From Ecdyonurus torrentis (Eukaryota > Arthropoda > Insecta > Ephemeroptera > Heptageniidae): DNA of 64,000 nt. The DNA lies in the NCBI GenBank assembly GCA_949318235.1, contig OX439133.1:19481451-19545450 (forward strand), written 5' to 3'. The position numbers and the translations under genes were made by a program. The notes below the pieces were generated by a model. That model was not told the DNA's origin, did no database searches, and saw only the letters and a list, made by a program, of their open reading frames with translations. Shown here piece after piece: positions 48,864 through 62,619 of the stretch. Each line of letters begins with the position of its first letter. The first letter of the stretch is position 1.

Positions 48864-49871
48864 ACTTTTATATATATTAGTTTTTTTTCTTCTTGAAACT
48901 ATTTTTTATAACAAATTCAGTGCAATCTAGGCAATAGTTATAAAATAATGGATACTATAAATTTTTTTTTATTTATTTTTTATTATTTTTCTTTTTTTAT
49001 TATTATTCTTTCTTTCCATTCATATACGCAGAACGTCACAGAAAAATATAGGTTGTAGAGTTAAAGTAATTTAAATAATAATGAAACATTAAGTAATCAA
49101 AAACATAACAAAGAAATTTATTCAAAGAAACGAGAATGAGGAAAAGAATCGATAATAATGCAAATAATAATAATAATTTGATATATTTAAAAATGAAAAT
49201 TTCTTATAAACAAATGTAGCAATAATCAAATAATAGGGTAAAAATACAAGGAAATACGAAAACAATACAACGTGTCAAAAATTTGGACTGAAAATTAATA
49301 GCATGGTGTCAAATACAGAGAAGACACAAGTCAAATAAGTTCTTAGAAGTAAAATGAATATTTAAATTTACGAGATATTTTGAATATTGTAATGTAAACC
49401 GTTGAATAAAATTATCGTTATTGTTATACATAATCAGCATGAGTGGGTGGAAAACTTTGAATTTTAAGTATTATAATTTGTAGCTTTCAAAGTAAAATTT
49501 CTTCAAAAAAAAAAATAAATAACTATTTTTAATGTTTTTTAGTTTTCCTATTTGTAAAATTTTTGGTCAATATTTTATTTTTGTTTTTTAATAAAAAATT
49601 TCAATACTTTTAACCCGTTCACGGGGGAGTGATAAAAGTTATATGAGTTTTTCATAGATGCAATATTTTTTATTTGACAATTTTGAAACTATGGCCCCCT
49701 TAAATTTATTGCTCTTGGTGTAAAAACGACTGAAAAAGTTCAGTAAAAATTTATTGGAGGTGTTTTTATATTCATATATACTTTTCATATGCAAACATGA
49801 GAATGAATTGAATTCAAATTAGTTTATTATTCAGGTAACAGAGGTATACACTGAATACTGAATAATATATG

Positions 49872-50176
49872 TAGGTATGAAAATGATTGCATTGTTAAAG
49901 TCAACACCATGTTGGATCACTCAATAACATGGTCAAGGGAAAATAACACATTTGACATTTTAACAGTTTAAAAATACTTATAGCAATATTTTTGAGAGTA
50001 TTGATGCTGTTAAAAGGTTGAATGAGGTTTTCAAGTACGCAAGAAAAATTATAACAATTTTTCAAAAGAAAATAAACAAAAACCACATTTGCCATATTAT
50101 ACTGAGCAATGTTATTTAGTGCTACAGTATGGCGTCGAAGCGCATTCACTATTACGTCATATGCGCATACACCCTA
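49872..50176 (+). mobile_element. MITE-A copy 9
   Basis: Full-length with a degraded left end; the right end is GCGCATACACCCTA. The CRE-like site has become TTACGTCA. Confidence 0.75.
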
Positions 50177-50179
50177 AAA

Positions 50180-50726
50180 TATAGAATCGCATTTTTTAAC
50201 TCTTAATTGAAATGATTTCACATTGTAAAAGTTTCATATTTAGTTTAACAAATTTATAATATATTATAGAATTCTAGAGAAACGAAATTATTTTACTTGT
50301 TTTTGCTTGACATTTTTTTTTTTTTTTTTTTTTTTTTGCTTCAACTTTATTAAATATAATTGTAAAAATTATATAACAATTATATTGATCAACTACATGA
50401 GCACTGATAAAAAGCAAAATAATTATAAATAAATGAAAACTTTATTAATAATGATATATAAAATAACCAAAAAATAAAACAAAAATTTGAAATTATAATT
50501 TAATAATAAATTTTCTGTAATATAAAATTAATCAAGTTCATATCAAACATAAATTTCATTATCTTTTACAAACTTCATTAAAAAAACCTCATTTGAACAA
50601 CTCTATTAAATTTTATCAATTTTTTTTGTCAACCCTATAGCTTACAAAATTTATATTTTAAAAAAAGTGAGTGATATAAAATTCGATCAATATCATTTTT
50701 TTCGATTAAAATATACGTTTTTGTTG

Positions 50727-50762
<36 letters not shown>

Positions 50763-51290
50763 AAGGGTAAAAAGAAAATTAGTTTTGAAGCATCGAAGCA
50801 ATCCATATAAGCATATAATTTATTAGCTAGTCTACATTTTTTTAACCCCTTAAGGGATATTTTACAACCCCCTCCCCCAATTCTCCCCTCATATTTTAAT
50901 CAAAACTATCTGCGGGTCATTAGAATAATTATTATCATTTTCTTGCTATGGGCATCATAATTTTGACACTTTATTAAAATGACGTTTATTTTTCCTCAAT
51001 TAATTAACGCTACATTTCAATTTTAATTAAATAATATACAGACACACATATGCATGAGTGATTTTAAAATTGTATATAGAGTTGTAGAGTAATTAAAGGG
51101 TTAAACTAATTATTATTTTTTTAACTGTATCATTGGGTGCATCAATAAATAAATAATAAATAAGTTCTTAATTATACAGTTTAGGATTTATTTTATTTTA
51201 AATTTTATTTAATAATTTTTGTTTATTATATTTAAAAATTATTTATTTTGTGAGAGTTTGTAATTTAACGCCTATTTTACACGGGTAGTT
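50180..51290. other. AT-rich stretch without a gene
   Basis: Poly-T at 50311-50337 and a 33-base poly-A at 50728-50760. No other feature recognised. Confidence 0.6.
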
Positions 51291-51296
51291 TTAATG

Positions 51297-51517
51297 AAAG
51301 GGTTTAGCTTTCGTGTTACACCGTGTTATATAAGCAGTAAACTGACATTGAAAAGGAATTCGGCTCGACCGGGACTCGAACCCGGATCTTTGGTTTCCCA
51401 GACCACGGTGGTCTGGGAAACCAAAGATCCGGGTTCGAGTCCCGGTCGAGCCGAATTCCTTTTCAATGTCAGTTTACTGCTTATATAACACGGTGTAACA
51501 CGAAAGCTAAACCCTTT
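51297..51517. mobile_element. Perfect 221-bp palindrome of a SINE-2 3' half
   Basis: Arms 51297-51406 and 51408-51517 are exact reverse complements around one base (51407). Each arm is the tail and 3' half of SINE-2, from the anticodon stem (GTGGTCTGGG) through T-arm and acceptor strand to the GCTAAACCCTTT end. The 5' tRNA half is absent. The T-arm lacks the extra G of the copy at 5.5 kb. Confidence 0.9.
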
Positions 51518-51519
51518 AA

Positions 51520-52320
51520 TTATTTATTTTCTTTTACAAAATTTATTAATAATTTTTTTTAAGTTTTGTTATATTTTTATCAATTATATTACAAATATTT
51601 AAAATGTTTTTTACGTTTAAAATAATTATAGTGTATATTTTTTGTGTAGTTTTTTTATTTATATTATATATTTTTATGGATTGTATGAGTCGAAATATGT
51701 ATGAAGTATATGAAATAAATTTGTAGTTTGTAGATTTGGGGCATCCGTATCATGCTGACAAGTTTATTGAATTGGTGGAATTAATGTAATTTGAAATTCG
51801 AAATATTAGTGAATACATGAATTGTTAAAAGAGATACCAAGAGATTCTAAACACGAATAAATGTTACTTACAGTGTTCGTTATTTTACTTTTCATCCTCA
51901 TCACTGTGCTGTACATATTTACCAAATAAAAACTTCACCACTTATATAGCCGCATGGTCCTCCATATACTGCTCGATATATGCATAATATGAAATTAGGG
52001 GAGTAATCTTTTCTCACGCACCTCATCGATAATAAACGTACATTAATTTCAAGAAGTTTTAAATATATATATATACATAATTTTATTCGAAAAGGCTGAT
52101 ATTTAACAAATATTTTTATACTTAAGAAGGGTTCATATTTCTGAATTATATAAGTTTAACCCCTAATTTTGGCTTTAATTTTAATAATAAAAAGTATAGC
52201 TTTATTATATAAGGTGTTGTGAGGGCTTATGTATATTATATGTTCATAATACTATATAGTAAGTTGTACTTATCTATAATATAATGATAAAAATTTCATG
52301 ACCCAAATACATTTTACCAG
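51520..52320. other. AT-rich stretch without a gene
   Basis: No coding region, RNA gene or transposon end seen. Confidence 0.6.
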
Positions 52321-52321
52321 A

Positions 52322-52664
52322 TTAAAGCCATAGACCATACATAAAACAACATGTGCTTTTTAATGAATTAACATGAAATGGGATCTTCAATACTATTGAC
52401 AATTTTTAACAGAATGTTAATGCAGCCCCACGAGAGAGCGTGAAAATACTGTAGTGTAAAGTATGCAATTTGTGTGACTATTCATGTTTATGACGTCAGA
52501 AACATGCAAAAATTAGTATGAAAATGTTGTGCGGGTTGCAGAATTCGAATTTCTGATCACAAAGCTAAAATTAGGTTTAGAGACAAACTAAAGTTATTTA
52601 TGTAAGTCCTATCAAGTGTTTTGTGATATAAATGCTTAGGTTTTTCTCTGGTCTATTCCTTTAA
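52322..52664 (+). mobile_element. MITE-B copy 9
   Basis: Complete from TTAAAGCCATAGACCATAC to GGTCTATTCCTTTAA, TGACGTCA near 52492. Confidence 0.8.
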
Positions 52665-52720
52665 GCCTATATCTTAGAATCCAAATGAATCAGAGGGGTT
52701 AATTGTATGGAGTGCATTTA

Positions 52721-53027
52721 TAGGGTCTTTGCATTCATGTTAAAGTCGACGCAATGTTGGATCACTCAATAACATATAGCCAACATAGAAAAATAGCTCA
52801 TTTTGCCAGTTTAAAAATAATATGCAATATTTTTTAGAGCATTGATGTTGTTAATATATTGAATTAGTATCTCTAGTATGTGAAAATAACAATGACAAAA
52901 AATATTAACCGATTTCCCATAAAGAAAATTGCCTTAAATGAAGTTTGTCCCATGCTCAGCAATGTTGTTCACTACTCCAGTATGGACTCCAAGTTTATTA
53001 AATATGACGTCATCCGCATACACCCTG
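52721..53027 (+). mobile_element. MITE-A copy 10
   Basis: Ends TAGGGTCTTTGC and GCATACACCCTGTA. TGACGTCA near 53005. Confidence 0.85.
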
Positions 53028-53739
53028 TATATTAATTTTGGAAAATGTACTCAAAATACGAAAATAGATATTATACAAAAACAAATCCACAGATATCTAC
53101 AAAAATATATTAAATTGAATTTGATTGAATTATTTTTTTTTAAATGACATTTTAAATGCAATAATATATTTTCTTAAAATATACATTATACTATTATGTT
53201 AAAAGTATATAGCACTATTTTGAGAATTTTATTTAAGTATTATATGTGCATATTAAAAATTTGTATAACAATGCATTCGTGCATGAATAAAAATGATATT
53301 TTTATAATATAATTAAATCTCAGTCATAAACAATTAAAAAACAAAGGAAAAATAAAACACTTTATAATATAAAATTGATAAGATCTCAATGATATAGAGA
53401 ATGCATTTTTGAAGTGGCGTGAGGGCAACGATTATATATAAAAAATGCATTATGCAGCCGGCGGCATGCAAGCGTTACCGACGTGTGTTTTTTACACTAT
53501 TTTATATTTATAACATAGTGGAGACATGGTAATAATACTTTACGCTTCACAAATAATATAAAATCATTCCCAGAATAATCAAATCAGTTTTATTTTTATT
53601 TTTTAATAAAAAAAGTGTATAATTTTATATTATAATTAGATTTTAATTTAACAGAATATTTTTTTAATATTTAAAAAAAATCACTTTTTTTAATTTTGCG
53701 TATAATTTTTTTAATAGCTTTTAATAATTTTTATTTCTA

Positions 53740-53987
53740 TAGGATGTATGCGCATGACGTCATATTTAATACGCTTGGATGCCATACTGGAGTAATGCAT
53801 AATTGCTCAGCTGGACAAACTTTATTTTTGGCTATTTTCTTTGGGAAATCGGTCAATTTCTTTTTTTATTATTTTTCTCACATACTTGAAATACTAATTC
53901 AACCTATTAACAACATCAATGCTCTCAAAAAGATTGCTAATACGACTAATTGCTAATGTCGACTTAAACATGAATGCATACACCCTA
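53740..53987 (-). mobile_element. MITE-A copy 11 (shortened)
   Basis: Reverse orientation with TAGGATGTATGCGC and GCATACACCCTA ends and flanking TA. About 55 bp before the right end is deleted. Its 86-codon frame is a repeat artefact. Confidence 0.82.
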
Positions 53988-54410
53988 TAGTAAAATTGGA
54001 GGTTATTTAAATGATAAAATAGTAATAAATTTATACAACGAAAAAAATGAATAATTATAGAAAATTAAAAACTAAATAATAAAGAGAACATTTATCACGT
54101 TTAATTACTCATAGTATCAATGTACGAAGATGCGACGATGTTAAAAAAAAGTGAATGTTTTAATTGGCTTTAAAATAATTGCGTTTTACATAAGAACAAA
54201 TAATAATAATGAAAAAAAAAAAAAGCTTCACTTTTAGTTTTTAAATCCTTATCTTGTTAAAAATAATTTTCTGCTACGAAAACAAATTTCAAAGAAAATT
54301 AAAATTTATTATCTTATATTACACACATACATAATATATATAAAAAAAAGATACAATGTTTAATAATGAAGTTCTGAGGTTAATATTTTTGTTAGCCGCC
54401 TACTCACTAC

Positions 54411-54565
54411 CTGTGTAAAAAGAGAAGCAGCTGCTCTCAGGGCGCTCTGCAGCTGTCGTCTATCTCTCTCACTTTAGCCTCGAGGACATAGAAGACCATC
54501 TCTCTAAGTCTGTCTGGAGCCATGGTATGGTAGGGCAGCTACGGCACTTCAAGTATCAGTTATGT
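54411..54565 (-). other. Candidate GC-rich exon (first coding or 5' UTR exon)
   Basis: On the - strand an acceptor CATTTTATTTCAG precedes the block and CACAG|GTAGTG ends it. A well-placed ATG (ACCATGG, 54523-54521) opens MAPDRLREMVFYVLEAK; an internal donor AAA|GTGAGA at 54472 would close a 17-codon exon, whereas reading on gives 11 more codons and a TGA. The block is about half G+C in very AT-rich DNA and does not recur in this window, unlike the MITEs. No family recognised and no partner exon found. Confidence 0.4.
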
Positions 54566-54848
54566 CTGAAATAAAATGTGAGGATAGAATAATAATATAC
54601 TATAACCGAGCGAGTGACAAAATATTTAATTTTTTTAGTTATTAAAATAAGATAGTTTGAGTAAAATAAAAACAGCCAGATTTTATTTTTAATAATTTGT
54701 TATTCTTTTTTTGAAAGAACTGGAAATATGTATTTTGTTCTGGACCATTGCTATGAAAAATTTTTAAGTTACAAATTAAATTTATAAGATTATTTTATAT
54801 AAAATTTAATTGAAATTTACTTTAACAATATTAAAACAAAAAATTCTA

Positions 54849-55367
54849 TAGGTTCTCTACATGCATTCATGTTAAGTCATGTTGGATCACTCAATAACTT
54901 GAGCTTAATTGGTTGAATTAGTATATCTCAAGTTTCACAAATATGTGAGAAAAATAAAAGTCACCTATTCAACTGGATAAATCCAAGTATTTAATTGGCT
55001 AACATCTAAAAACACCGGAAAATAACAATAGAAAATATTAGCTGAATGTCAGTTGTATTGACTGATAAAGGAACAACTGTTTTGAAGCGGACTATAAGCA
55101 ATTTCGCTCATATCCGCTTCCGTTTCGTCTTACTGCGCATGCGTAGTAGGAGAAACGGAAGCGGATGTGATCAAAATCACTTATAGTCGGCCTCAAAACC
55201 GTTGTTCCTTTACTAGTCAATAAGCGATTAGTAAAAACAAAAACATAACCGATTTCCCAAAGAAAATAGCCAAAAACGAAGTTAGCTCTATGCTGAGCAA
55301 TGGTATTCATTACTCCAGTATGGCGTCAAAATACATGCAGTACTATGACGTCATGCACATACACCCT
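54849..55367 (+). mobile_element. MITE-A copy 12, interrupted by MITE-D
   Basis: Left part from TAGGTTCTCTACATGC, right part to TCATGCACATACACCC; TGACGTCA near 55347. A MITE-D copy is inserted at 55058-55220 and some interior is lost. Confidence 0.75.
55058..55220. mobile_element. MITE-D copy 5, nested
   Basis: TTGACTGATAAAGGAACAAC to GTTGTTCCTTTACTAGTCAA, centre TACTGCGCATGCGTAGTA. Confidence 0.85.
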
Positions 55368-55576
55368 TATTTCTAACACTGTTAATAAAAGTTGTAACCG
55401 CGACTGTAAGACAGTTGGGTTAAATTGAAATGCCTGAGTTTTATACTCAATAAAAAAGCTGCGTGTTAATTATTATTATTATATTCTCTTGAGAGACTTT
55501 ATAAATGGTCATTTCAACAGAAAGTAACTCTTATATATCTGATAGGCACGGGTCTCAAAAAAATTATCAGTCATAG

Positions 55577-55928
55577 TTTTAACGCCATAGACCACATAAA
55601 ACGACATGCATGTATACTTTTTAATGAATAAACACGAAATATGGGATCTTCAAAACTGATGACAATTTTACCAGAATGTTAATGTAGCCCCACGAGAGAG
55701 CGTGAAAAAACTGTAAAGTATTCAATTTGCATTACTATTCATGTTTATGACGTCAGAAACATGCCAAAGTTAGTATGAAAATGTTGTGCGGGTTGCATAA
55801 ATTGAATTTTCTGATTACTGCTACGGGGCTATTTTTGGGTTTTGCGACAAACTAATGTTGTTTATGTAAATCCCATCAAGTGTTTTGTGATATAAATTCT
55901 TATGTTCCTCTCTGGTCTATTCCTTTAA
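55577..55928 (+). mobile_element. MITE-B copy 10
   Basis: From TTTTAACGCCATAGACCAC to GGTCTATTCCTTTAA with TGACGTCA near 55748. Confidence 0.8.
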
Positions 55929-55929
55929 T

Positions 55930-57076
55930 TGCCATTGACTTTCAAATGGCTTAAAAAGAGTAAGGGATATCAACTTTTGTATTTCAGAAATAGATAATTC
56001 TGTACCAACAAAACACCTTTAATTAAAAATTAGGGCTCCATGTGCAATGCATGCTAAGAACTATAAACTCAATATTCATTTGATATTTTTCTAGCAAATT
56101 AAAAAAATAATAATAAAAAAAAGAACAATAAAAGAGAAAAATCATTTAAAATTACAGTTTCAAAATGCTTAATTACATTTTCAATTGAATGTTTTTACAC
56201 ATATTAAATTTAAATAAGCAAATAGAATTTGACTCTAAAACAGTATTTTAAATATAATATGAAATGTCCCTTTTTTTTAAAAAAAATTATTAGTTACGTT
56301 TAAAACAATTTGTTAGGATCATATTATATAATGTATTGACAATATTTTAGTAATTAATTTAATTATAACTCATTTAATATCGTAAAAAATAATTTAATAC
56401 TATGATTTTTTTATTATATACTTTGAAGCTATGCATAATAATTATATTGTAATTATATAAATATATATTTTTAACAAACATGTACACATGGAATGTGTTT
56501 AATTAAATAAAAATAATAATTATAACTTTAAATGAATAATAAATCAATTAAATGTAATAATTTTTTTTAACATTTGAATAAGATGATATTAAATGAAAGC
56601 TTCCGCTAGTAAAGAAAGAAAACAACGAATTTTTACAATATAAATAATAAATACAATAAGACGTATTATTTTTTAATAAAAATACTTCTTTTAGCATGTC
56701 ATTTATGTATGAAATTCAATTATAATTACAATTTACCACTTGCAATGAACGAATACTTTTTGAATTTGAATTTCAAACGGCACTGTTGCACAAATTAAGT
56801 GAAATATTTGCAAATCTTAAATTTCACCAACAATGTCTTTTGAAACAGCCGTATATTAATTTTCATTGCAATTGTGGTCAATTAATTGTATAAAATTTTC
56901 AGGACCCATAACCAAATGGCAGAGAATCTTTATTGATATTTGTTATTGAAATTATCATGTATATGGGGGTCAAATTTCAAAAAAAGTTGAATGGTGAACA
57001 TACCAAAAGTTGTTTTGTTTCATATAATATTTATTTTTGGCTTATTCTATATTATATTCATTATATTTTTGTGCTT

Positions 57077-57111
<35 letters not shown>

Positions 57112-57820
57112 AAATTATTATTTATTTTTTATTCAGTAATATATAAAATAATTATTTAAATAAAATATGTTACAATATAAATATCAGTTATATCTGAAAT
57201 ATCATAATATTATAGAAACAATGTCAAAATAATGAGTTAAATACTTTTTAGTAACATATTTTACGTAACATTAGACTTATGCAATGTGGATTAAAAAAAA
57301 TTGAACCTTCAAAAAATATTAGTTTTTAAAGCTTCACGCTTAGATATTTTTAAAACAAAAAAAATTTAAGTCATCTGGATGCTCAGAATAAATCAAAAAT
57401 TAGTATACATATTTCCACAATATGTGAAAGACTAAAATTAATATTAAATAATGCGTGTTCAAAATATTATTATTAACATGGACAAAAATAAACATGCGTA
57501 CATTATACTAATTATATGCTAGCTCATTTATTTTAGCAACATTTATTTAAAACATAATTGATTCTTGATAGAACAATGTAAACCATAATTATGATAAATA
57601 CTATAAATACTAATATGTTGTCATACATGTGTAATATTTTAATGTTGTTCTAATTCAACAACAATTTCTTATATTATATAATTCCAGCATAACTTACATA
57701 ATTTCTTCTTTCCGTGTTTTATAATAACAGCTATACAGTATGAAATATTGTCACTTTAATATATTTAATAAATAATTTTCGATAAATAATATTGAGCGTA
57801 TATCAGTTTAGAGCTTTGGG
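55930..57820. other. AT-rich stretch without a gene
   Basis: Apart from a poly-A at 57079-57108, nothing with coding or transposon features was recognised. Confidence 0.55.
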
Positions 57821-57823
57821 GAA

Positions 57824-58362
57824 AACTAATGAGTTTTGCATAGCAAAATATTATTTAAGCAAGTTGACGAAGTGGGCATGCTCTTATTGGTCATATTTTA
57901 ATAATTTGTTGTATTAATTCCTAGTTAAAATAAAATGTATATTATATTTTATTTATTTTTCTTCGTTATTTCGTTTGATCGTTGTTTCACTTTATATTGC
58001 AGATATAACTAATAATTTAAGGAATAACAACTGAACATATCAGTAAAAATTTGTGTATTTCATTTTATAAAAGTTAATTTTTAATATATCTAAAAATAAA
58101 CTTTTATACAATGAAATACACAATTTTTACAGATATATTCTAAGTTTTTATTCCTTTTATAAATTATTAGTTATATCTGCAATAATAGTGAAACAATGAT
58201 CAAACGAAATAATGAAGAAAAATAAATAAAATATAATATACAATTTATTTTAACTTAGAATTAATCCAAACAAATTATTAATATATGACCAATAAGGTCG
58301 TATGCCCACTCCGTCATCATTCTAAAATAATATTTGTCATGCAAATCTCAGTACAGATACTA
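57824..58362. mobile_element. Large foldback element, about 540 bp
   Basis: Arms include GTGGGCATGCTCTTATTGGTC / GACCAATAAGGTCGTATGCCCAC (outer), TTATTTCGTTTGATC / GATCAAACGAAATAA and CTTTTATACAATGAAAT / ATTTCATTTTATAAAAG (inner). AT-rich, non-coding, arms about 85-90% alike by eye. Confidence 0.75.
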
Positions 58363-58873
58363 TTGAAGCTATAAAATATATAAAAATAAACAAATAAATA
58401 AAAGTAAAGTTTAAGAATAAATAATTAATGTATAATAATAATATTTATAAATATTAATAAATAATAACAAAAGATTTTAATTTTATGGAATAATATTATA
58501 TATATAGTTTTAAAAAATTGTTATATTAGTTAATTATACGTAAGTTCAAGTAAAATTAATCAGTTTTGTTCTATAAATAATTACACTTAAATTTTTAATA
58601 AAAAAAAAACTTCGATACACATCTATAAACTGTAAATTAAGCAGAAAAAAAATATACAAATTTACTTTAAAATGATAACAAAATCACTCAAAAAGTTCAA
58701 AAATAGTAACCATGTGGCGTATCTATTGAATTATTCATATTATAATGTGGCTACCACATAAGTAAAAAAAAATTCGAAAGGAAAATTAAAAATCAGAATA
58801 AGTTGTGTAGTGTGCAGCTGCCGTCTATATATATAAAGGTCACTAAAATCTTGATTATAAGTTTTTAATATAC

Positions 58874-58941
58874 CTGAAGTTTGTGCTGAGCTCTCTAAAA
58901 ATGCCCGGTGTTTCACGTTTTTGCACATTCAGCAAAACATA
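58874..58941 (-). other. Weak exon-like open frame
   Basis: The - strand reads YVLLNVQKRETPGIFRELST and ends ACTTCAG|GTATAT, a fair donor. The upstream acceptor is poor (GAG) and no linked exon was found. Confidence 0.18.
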
Positions 58942-58979
58942 CTCATTTAAAAATCAGTTCACGTTAAAAATACATTAAG

Positions 58980-61800
58980 ATGGATGTCATTTTTTTTTCT
59001 TTCTATATACAACAAAAAGGTGGATTTTTTTATTACTTATATAAAAATGGTAAACATAAACATTATATTATAAAAGATAGTAAACAAAAAAGCAGGTTGA
59101 TAATTAAATATCTTCGTGTTTAAATATACTTAAAATATAGAGATAATGTAACAAAATGTTATTAAAATAATATACATACAATAATATACAAATAATTATA
59201 CAAATAATGTATGAATACAGTAACACAGAACATATTATGTTTAGAAACACAATATTTAACTATAAAATTTTAAAAATTGCATTTTATAACTTCATTTTTT
59301 TTTTTTTTTTTTTTTTTTTGTTAGTGCAATAAGATGTCGGTAACAAAATCAATGATATCTTGTGGTTTTTAAAGAATTAAAATGAGATAAATTTTAATTG
59401 TACAGTATATTAAAATTGTATTTACTGTTTTGTATTCGATTAAAAAAAAAATCGTTATTTAAAAAAAAACTTTTATTTCATATTTTACTATTGCAGGTTC
59501 TTAAAGGATATCAAATTTTCATTAATTTAGGTGATTTTTTTTCCTTGCACTTGGAAATATTTTAATTATTTAGGTTTGACGGAGAGGTGATGTAATTTAC
59601 ATGTCAATTTAAAACTTATTTATGTCTTATAACGTGTGGTTAGTTAATATACATATATTATTTATTATATATAAATCATGATAGCTCTATTAGTCAATAA
59701 GATGTGCAAAATTTTACTTTTTAATACTAAAATTGTTTTCAAAAGTCCCCATAAAAAAAAAAAAGTGGATATATGCAATGTGGATATTAAATTTAAAAGT
59801 GGATTTATTTTAGATTTTATTTTATTATTATTATTATTATTATTTTTTGTATCTGACAAGTGAGTGTATCCCACCAAAAAAGGATTGTATTTATTGTGAA
59901 TCTGAGAAAAAAGTATATTTAATGTGAATCTCAAAGAAATAAATTTAAGATCAACTTTTTAATAATATAGGAGTGTCGCAAGCTAAAAAAAATCAATCAA
60001 TCAATGTTCTTTTGCATACAAAATGCATATAAATGTACGTATAAATATAAATTATTATATGTACTGCAATGTGCTTTATATTCACTATATTAATGCTATG
60101 CTAGATTTTAAAAACACCCAATTGAAATCATGAAAAATGAAGTTAAGTAAATGGTATTATGAAATAAAAAATAACGTCAGCTATTTCTTACAGGATATGA
60201 TCTATAAAGAAAATTGGTATAAAAACAAACAAGCTTTGACCTATTTTAACACTTTATATATGTACATAGCTAATTTTTTGTACATAAAAAGTGCAAATGT
60301 TTTTGCAATTTAAATAGGTCATTCATCATATATGACCTTTTTGCACACTAGCATATATTTTTACACAAAAAAGGCTATAAATTAATTAAACTTAACTTTT
60401 ATTTGGACTGGTACATTAAATTTTAATTACTGACATAATTTTTGTGTGATTTATTTTTATTTATATTTATTGTAACAACAAATTTTATGAAGATTATAAT
60501 TGATTTATTATATTTGAAAATAAAACTAAAAACTAAAAGTTATATATAATATTTATGATCCTATATACGCAACACATGAAAAATAAGGTATAATATAGCA
60601 TTTACAAAAATACTCTATAATATAGAGTATTTTTGTAAATGCTATATAGAACTATATTATATCGGAAAATATAAAAATAAATTCTTTTGTTTCATACTTT
60701 CAATATAGTAAAAAAAAAAAAAAAACTTTATTATTTTTTTAACAATAAATTCAAAATGTTCAAAACTTTTACAAATGTTCAAACACTATAAAAAACGGTA
60801 GCAATTTTGAAATTCCCATATAGATCTGTTATAGTAAATTAGAGTATATATCGGAAATCAAATCAAATATAATATTTCTAAAATATAATAATAATAAAAA
60901 CTTGAGTGTGTTGTTAAAAAAAAAATGTTAAAATAGCTTTAAAAATATTGCAAAAAAAAAAAAAAAAAAAAAAAAAATTGTGCTGTCCATACTTTGATAA
61001 AATGATAAAAATATATTATATATTTTTTTCGTGCATATTTTTATATTATATAGTTATTAAATATTTTATTTTACAACCACCCACTTAGGGATGCTGTAAC
61101 ATGTTCTACATAACATTTTCATTTTAAAAAATCATTATCCATTAAGCATTGCATTATATAGAAGTGAAAAATAAAGTAATAAAAAAAAAAGTTTAAATAA
61201 CTAAATCTGTGGGATAAACGAGCGATATGATATTAACAATTTAATTTCATAATATATTTTTATATAAAAAAAAGTCAAAATGATAATATTTTAATGATAA
61301 TAATCTGTTTTATATTTTATAATATATAAGTTACACTTGCACGCAATATCCATCACACAAAAAAATTACGCGTGTTTTGTATTTTTTTTAGATTTTAATC
61401 TTCCTCACGCCATTGGACTATTAAAATGCAACCTTTATCAAAATATCGATATACTATATTTTACATTACTTTCATTCCTTTAATATAGTTTGTCATTTTT
61501 GTTTTTTATCATATTGATTGATATTCACAATTAAAATATAATTTTTTAAAATTGGAATTTGGTATAAAAATATATTTTATTCGTGCATAATATATTATAT
61601 ATAAAAAAATGTTTTTTTTTTTTTTTTGTAATTTATTAATATTATTATTTTTTTTTTAACTTTCAGAAATAATATAATTGTAAAAGTTTGATTTCTCTTT
61701 TATACAGTATAGTGGAGCAAATTAGTCAAACGCCCTAAATTTATGTGATTTGCAACTATATTTATATATTATTTTGTATATATTATATATAACAGAAATA
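58980..61800. other. AT-rich stretch without a gene
   Basis: Poly-T at 59298-59319 and a poly-A at 60951-60977. A short perfect palindrome lies at 60591-60647. Otherwise nothing recognised. Confidence 0.55.
60591..60647. repeat. Short perfect palindrome
   Basis: ATATAGCATTTACAAAAATA followed by CTCTATAATATAGAG and the complement TATTTTTGTAAATGCTATAT: arms of about 28 bp with essentially no loop. Confidence 0.8.
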
Positions 61801-61817
61801 TGCAATTATTTGACAAT

Positions 61818-61818
<1 letters not shown>

Positions 61819-61905
<87 letters not shown>
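61819..61905. repeat. (TC)n microsatellite
   Basis: About 87 bp of TC. Confidence 0.97.
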
Positions 61906-61907
<2 letters not shown>

Positions 61908-62272
61908 GTATGTGTGTCTCACCCTCTAAAAATGTGTATTTCCGATATATTTGTCATAATATGAGCTTTTATAAAGCCATTGAATTCAAATCATTTTGTA
62001 ATTCAATTTATCATAAAACTCTACATTTCCCTCCAATGCCAATAATGAAAGCACTTTTAGCAGTTGCAGGTCACGCTGTAAAAGAGTTTATAGACCATCT
62101 TAAGTCTACATTGACTTTTGTATAAGTCCGTAGAAGCACCAATTTAATTTTATAATAATTTTATATTATTATTATTATTTTGTGTGTGTTATGTGTATGT
62201 ATAAATTGACTTCTTCTATACTCTGTAAAGACATGGAACACATTAAAATCTTTAATCTATGTATACAGTATA

Positions 62273-62564
62273 TAGGGTGTGTGCGCATAACGTCATTCTG
62301 AATGCTTTTTGATGCCCTTCTTGAGCAACGAATAACATTATAGGAAAAACGTAGTTTTTGGCTATTTTCTTTGTAAAATTAGCTGTTTTTTACTATCATT
62401 TTTCTTGCATACCAAACTAATTCAAGCTATTAACAGCATCAATGCTCTCAATAATATTGCGAAGTATTCTTAAACTGGCAAAATGAGTCATTTTCCTTTA
62501 CTGGCCAATGTTATTTAGCACTCACTTATGGGGTCGACTTTAGCATGAATGCATACACACCCTA
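62273..62564 (-). mobile_element. MITE-A copy 13
   Basis: Reverse orientation; ends TAGGGTGTGTGCGC and GCATACACACCCTA with flanking TA. The CRE-like site has become TAACGTCA. Confidence 0.82.
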
Positions 62565-62619
62565 TATAGTAGATTAGAGAATAGGACCATGTCCCATACC
62601 ACATCCCAATAAGTACTAT

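Noticed and set aside
61910..62125. 71-codon frame ending in a protein-like tail (MPIMKALLAVAGHAVKEF)
   Set aside because: The second half looks protein-like, but there is no good acceptor, no partner exon and the start lies in a microsatellite flank; support is too weak to call.
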